This document shows positions 45,510 to 48,113 of a stretch of 48,113 nucleotides of DNA, in pieces (the stretch's first letter is position 1; every line of letters begins with the position of its first letter). The notes under the pieces are model-generated. The model saw nothing but the letters and a program-made list of their open reading frames with translations, ran no database searches and was not told the origin of the DNA. Origin of the DNA: Pseudomonadota bacterium (lineage in GTDB: Bacteria > Pseudomonadota > Gammaproteobacteria > Burkholderiales > Burkholderiaceae_C); the NCBI GenBank assembly GCA_021799355.1, contig JAJZAQ010000019.1, positions 1-48,113 on the forward strand. The letters run 5' to 3'. The position numbers and the translations under genes are program-made.

Positions 45510-47612
45510 ATGGCTACGCTTCCGACTCCCCCTGCCGCCGCCATGCCGGCGTGGCGCACGCTATGGCGCAAACTGGACTGGCGGCTGCTGACCGCGCCGA
45601 TCCTGGTCGTGCTCATCCTGATGATGCTGGTGCTGCCGCTGCCGACCTTCGTGCTCGACATGCTGTTCACCTTCAACATCGTGATGTCGCTGATCATCAT
45701 GCTGGTGACGCTGTACCTCACGCGGCCGCTGGACTTTGCCGCCTTCCCCACGGCGCTGCTGTTCACCACGCTGCTGCGGCTGTCGCTCAACGTCGCCGCC
45801 GCGCGCATCATCCTGCTGCACGGGCAGAACGGCGAGGGCGCCGCCGGCGCGGTGATCGAGTCGTTCGGCAAGTTCGTCGTCGGCGGTAATTACGCCGTGG
45901 GCATCATCGTGTTCGCCATTCTGGTGGTGATCAACTTCGTCGTCATCACCAAGGGGGCAGGGCGCATCGCCGAGGTCAGCGCGCGCTTCACCCTGGACGC
46001 CATGCCGGGCAAGCAGATGGCCATCGATGCCGACCTCAACGCCGGGCTGATCGACCAGGAGGAGGCGCGCAAGCGCCGCGCCGAAGTCGCGCAGGAGGCC
46101 GATTTCTATGGCGCGATGGACGGTGCGAGCAAATTCGTCCGCGGCGACGCCGTGGCCGCCATTCTCATCCTGTTCATCAACCTCATCGGCGGCCTGACCA
46201 TCGGCGTGTTCATGCACGGCCTGAGCCTGGGCGAGGCGGCGCAGAACTACACCCTGCTGTCGATCGGCGACGCGCTGGTGTCGCAGATTCCGGCGCTGGT
46301 CATTTCGATGGCCGCAGGCATCGTCATCAGCAATGTCTCGACCGGCCAGGACATCGGCCGGCAGCTGCTCACCCAGCTGTTCACCCAGCCGCGGGTGCTG
46401 GCGATCACCGCGGCCATCGTCGGCCTGATCGGTCTGGTGCCGGGCATGCCGCATCTGGCGTTTCTCGGCGCGGCAGCCGCGCTCGGCGGCGTGCTGTGGT
46501 GGCAGGCCCGGCGCCAACGTGCCGCGGCGGCGCAGGCGCAGGCTGCGCCGCAGGCGGCGGCGCCAGCCGAGCCGGAGGACGTGAGCTGGGAGCAGATCGA
46601 ACCGGTGGATACGCTGGCGCTCGACGTCGGCTACCGTCTCATCCCGCTGGTCGATCGCAACCAGGGCGGGGAACTGCTCGGCCGCATCCGCGGCGTGCGC
46701 AAAAAGTTCGCGCAGGAAATGGGGTTTCTCGTCGCCTCGGTGCACATCCGCGACAACCTGGAGCTGCGCCCCGGGGGCTACCGCATCGCCCTCAAGGGGG
46801 TGGACATCGGCAGCGGCGACATCTTTCCCGACCTGCTGCTGGCCATCAACCCTGGGCAGGTCAGCGGCGAGCTGCCGGGCACCCCGACCAAAGACCCGGC
46901 CTTCGGCTTGCCGGCGGTGTGGATCGACAAGGCACAGCGCGACCGCGCGCAGGCACTGGGCTACACCGTGGTCGATCCCAGCACCGTGCTGGCGACGCAT
47001 TTGCACCACCTGCTGCAGACGCACGCCGCCGAGCTGCTCGGCCGCGAGGAGGTCGAGGCGCTGCTGGCGCATCTGTCCAAGCGCTCGCCCAAACTGGTCG
47101 AAGACCTCGTGCCCAAGCTGATTTCCGCCGACCGGCTGCGCAAGGTGCTGCAGAACCTGCTGGCCGAGGGCGTGCCCATCCGCGACATGCGCACCATCGC
47201 CGAAGTGCTGGCGGAAAACGCCGGACAGGTCTCCGACCCCGACGAGCTCACCGCCCGCGTGCGTCTGGCGCTGGGGGCGTACATCGTGCAGAGCCTGTCG
47301 CCGGCCGGGCAGGAGCTGTCGGCGGCGGTGCTCGACGGGCAACTGGAACAAATCCTGCTTTCGAGTCTGCGTGCCGACCCGCAGCAGGCGACGATCGAGC
47401 CCGGTCTGGCACAGCGGTTGATGGACCGGGCACGCGACCTGATGCAGCGCATGGAAGCGCAGGGCGCCACGGCGGTGCTGGTGGTCAGCGCACCGCTGCG
47501 GCAGTTCCTCGCCCGGCTGCTCGCGCGCAGTGCGCCACGGTTGCGCGTGTTGTCGTATGCCGAAATCCCCGACCAGAAGCAGGTCAAGATCACGGCGACG
47601 CTCGGCGCCTGA
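45510..47612 (+). CDS. flhA: Flagellar export protein FlhA
   Basis: FlhA is the large FHIPEP-family subunit; its cytoplasmic ring docks export chaperones and couples to proton flow. The 700-residue protein has about eight membrane helices in the first 340 residues. The signature loop GRIAEVSARFTLDAMPGKQMAIDADLNAG includes the Asp important for proton coupling. An Ala-rich linker (about 338-355) leads to the C-terminal domain with VDTLALDVGYRLIPLVD and ELLGREEVEALL. Length and motifs are complete. Confidence 0.97.
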   Translation: MATLPTPPAAAMPAWRTLWRKLDWRLLTAPILVVLILMMLVLPLPTFVLDMLFTFNIVMSLIIMLVTLYLTRPLDFAAFPTALLFTTLLRLSLNVAAARIILLHGQNGEGAAGAVIESFGKFVVGGNYAVGIIVFAILVVINFVVITKGAGRIAEVSARFTLDAMPGKQMAIDADLNAGLIDQEEARKRRAEVAQEADFYGAMDGASKFVRGDAVAAILILFINLIGGLTIGVFMHGLSLGEAAQNYTLLSIGDALVSQIPALVISMAAGIVISNVSTGQDIGRQLLTQLFTQPRVLAITAAIVGLIGLVPGMPHLAFLGAAAALGGVLWWQARRQRAAAAQAQAAPQAAAPAEPEDVSWEQIEPVDTLALDVGYRLIPLVDRNQGGELLGRIRGVRKKFAQEMGFLVASVHIRDNLELRPGGYRIALKGVDIGSGDIFPDLLLAINPGQVSGELPGTPTKDPAFGLPAVWIDKAQRDRAQALGYTVVDPSTVLATHLHHLLQTHAAELLGREEVEALLAHLSKRSPKLVEDLVPKLISADRLRKVLQNLLAEGVPIRDMRTIAEVLAENAGQVSDPDELTARVRLALGAYIVQSLSPAGQELSAAVLDGQLEQILLSSLRADPQQATIEPGLAQRLMDRARDLMQRMEAQGATAVLVVSAPLRQFLARLLARSAPRLRVLSYAEIPDQKQVKITATLGA

Positions 47613-47629
47613 ATCCAGGAGTGTGAATC

Positions 47630-48113
47630 GTGAAAATCAAACGTTACACCGGAACGACCACGCGCGAGGTGCTCACCCGCATCCGCAACGATCTCGGGCC
47701 CGACGCCGTCATTTTGTCGAATCGGGAAATCGTCGGCGGCGTCGAATTGATGGCGGCGGTGGACTTCGACGCCAGCCGTTTCCCCGTCGACGAAGCGGGC
47801 GATGCCGCCGCGCCTGCCACCGTGCCCAACCCGGCGCCGGCGCCCGCCGCGGTCTCTGCCCCGGCTCAGGCCGCACCGGCGACGCCGCCGGCTGCGACGC
47901 CAGCGCGCAGCGCCCAACCCGCCACACCCGCCACACCCGCGGCTGCACCGGCTGCCGGCGCGGCGGCCGCGGTGGCCAGTGGCGGCGCGGCGCCGCCGGC
48001 TGCCGGGCTGCCGCTGCCCGCCGTGGCGCGGGTGGTGCCGCCGCGCCCCGCGCCGCAGCCGGCGACCATCCCGCTGGAACAGAAGGATGCCGCGGCGCTG
48101 GCCGCAGCCGCCG
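47630..48113 (+). CDS. flhF: Flagellar SRP-like GTPase FlhF (3' partial)
   Basis: FlhF is an SRP-family GTPase that places and numbers flagella, best known at the cell pole. Only the first 161 codons are present. The GTG start gives VKIKRYTGTTTREVLTRIRNDLG, then PDAVILSNREIVGGVELMAAVDFDA, the conserved FlhF B domain opening. From about residue 60 the sequence is a long Ala/Pro-rich linker. The N and G domains lie beyond the right edge. It is 17 bases after flhA, with AGGAGTGTGAATC as ribosome site. Confidence 0.9.
   Translation, partial: MKIKRYTGTTTREVLTRIRNDLGPDAVILSNREIVGGVELMAAVDFDASRFPVDEAGDAAAPATVPNPAPAPAAVSAPAQAAPATPPAATPARSAQPATPATPAAAPAAGAAAAVASGGAAPPAAGLPLPAVARVVPPRPAPQPATIPLEQKDAAALAAAA

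Noticed and set aside
45561-47351. 596-codon minus-strand open frame opposite flhA
   Set aside because: Shadow of flhA; its sequence is dominated by His, Gln, Arg and Asp typical of antisense reading of this codon usage.

Overview
This 48 kb, GC-rich window comes from a betaproteobacterial chromosome, most likely Burkholderiales. The evidence is gene order and family content: bamB-der-hfq-hflX-hflK-hflC-hisZ-purA, rho beside trxA with a cysteine-poor (type B) L31 gene, a regulatory hisZ, and an ECF sigma factor followed by a DUF3106 protein. I cannot name the genus. Genes are densely packed. No gap exceeds about 260 bases, and I see no insertion sequence, prophage, CRISPR array, tRNA or rRNA.

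Layout. 1-6439 (+): outer-membrane assembly (bamB, 5' end outside the window), ribosome-assembly GTPase der, RNA chaperone hfq, hflX, the FtsH-modulating hflK/hflC pair and a small DUF2065 protein. 6486-13386: hisZ, then a purine block of purA, a phosphoribosyltransferase, guaB and guaA. Intrinsic terminators stand directly before purA and before guaA. 13404-15164 (+): a small membrane protein, tadA and an LD-carboxypeptidase. 15222-16544 (-): an ECF sigma factor, a zinc-finger anti-sigma-like protein and a DUF3106 protein. 16740-24524 (+): lysine/diaminopimelate genes dapC, dapD and dapE with pilU inserted, then prmB, an ABC-F ATPase and an unrecognised 131-aa protein. 24579-30031 (-): a MATE transporter, a GT-C membrane glycosyltransferase, rpmE, rho and trxA. 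A 4.5S SRP RNA gene lies at 30190-30279 (-).

30293-39997 (-) is the most distinctive part. It is one tight six-gene unit: class I PHA synthase, a MaoC-phosphotransacylase fusion, acetate kinase, an orphan dihydrolipoamide-dehydrogenase-like enzyme, a P3A proton-pump ATPase and a second PhaC-like hydrolase. A near-perfect FNR/ANR-type box (40052-40065) is placed where a class II FNR-activated phaC promoter needs it. I infer a low-oxygen module linking polyester storage, acyl-phosphate/ATP production and proton balance. As I recall, it resembles in spirit the low-oxygen-activated locus described in Burkholderia cenocepacia.

40184-48113: ugd (+) and yccF (-), then the flagellar export genes fliO-fliP-fliQ-fliR-flhB-flhA-flhF (+). 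These are preceded by a candidate sigma-54 promoter, and flhF runs off the window.
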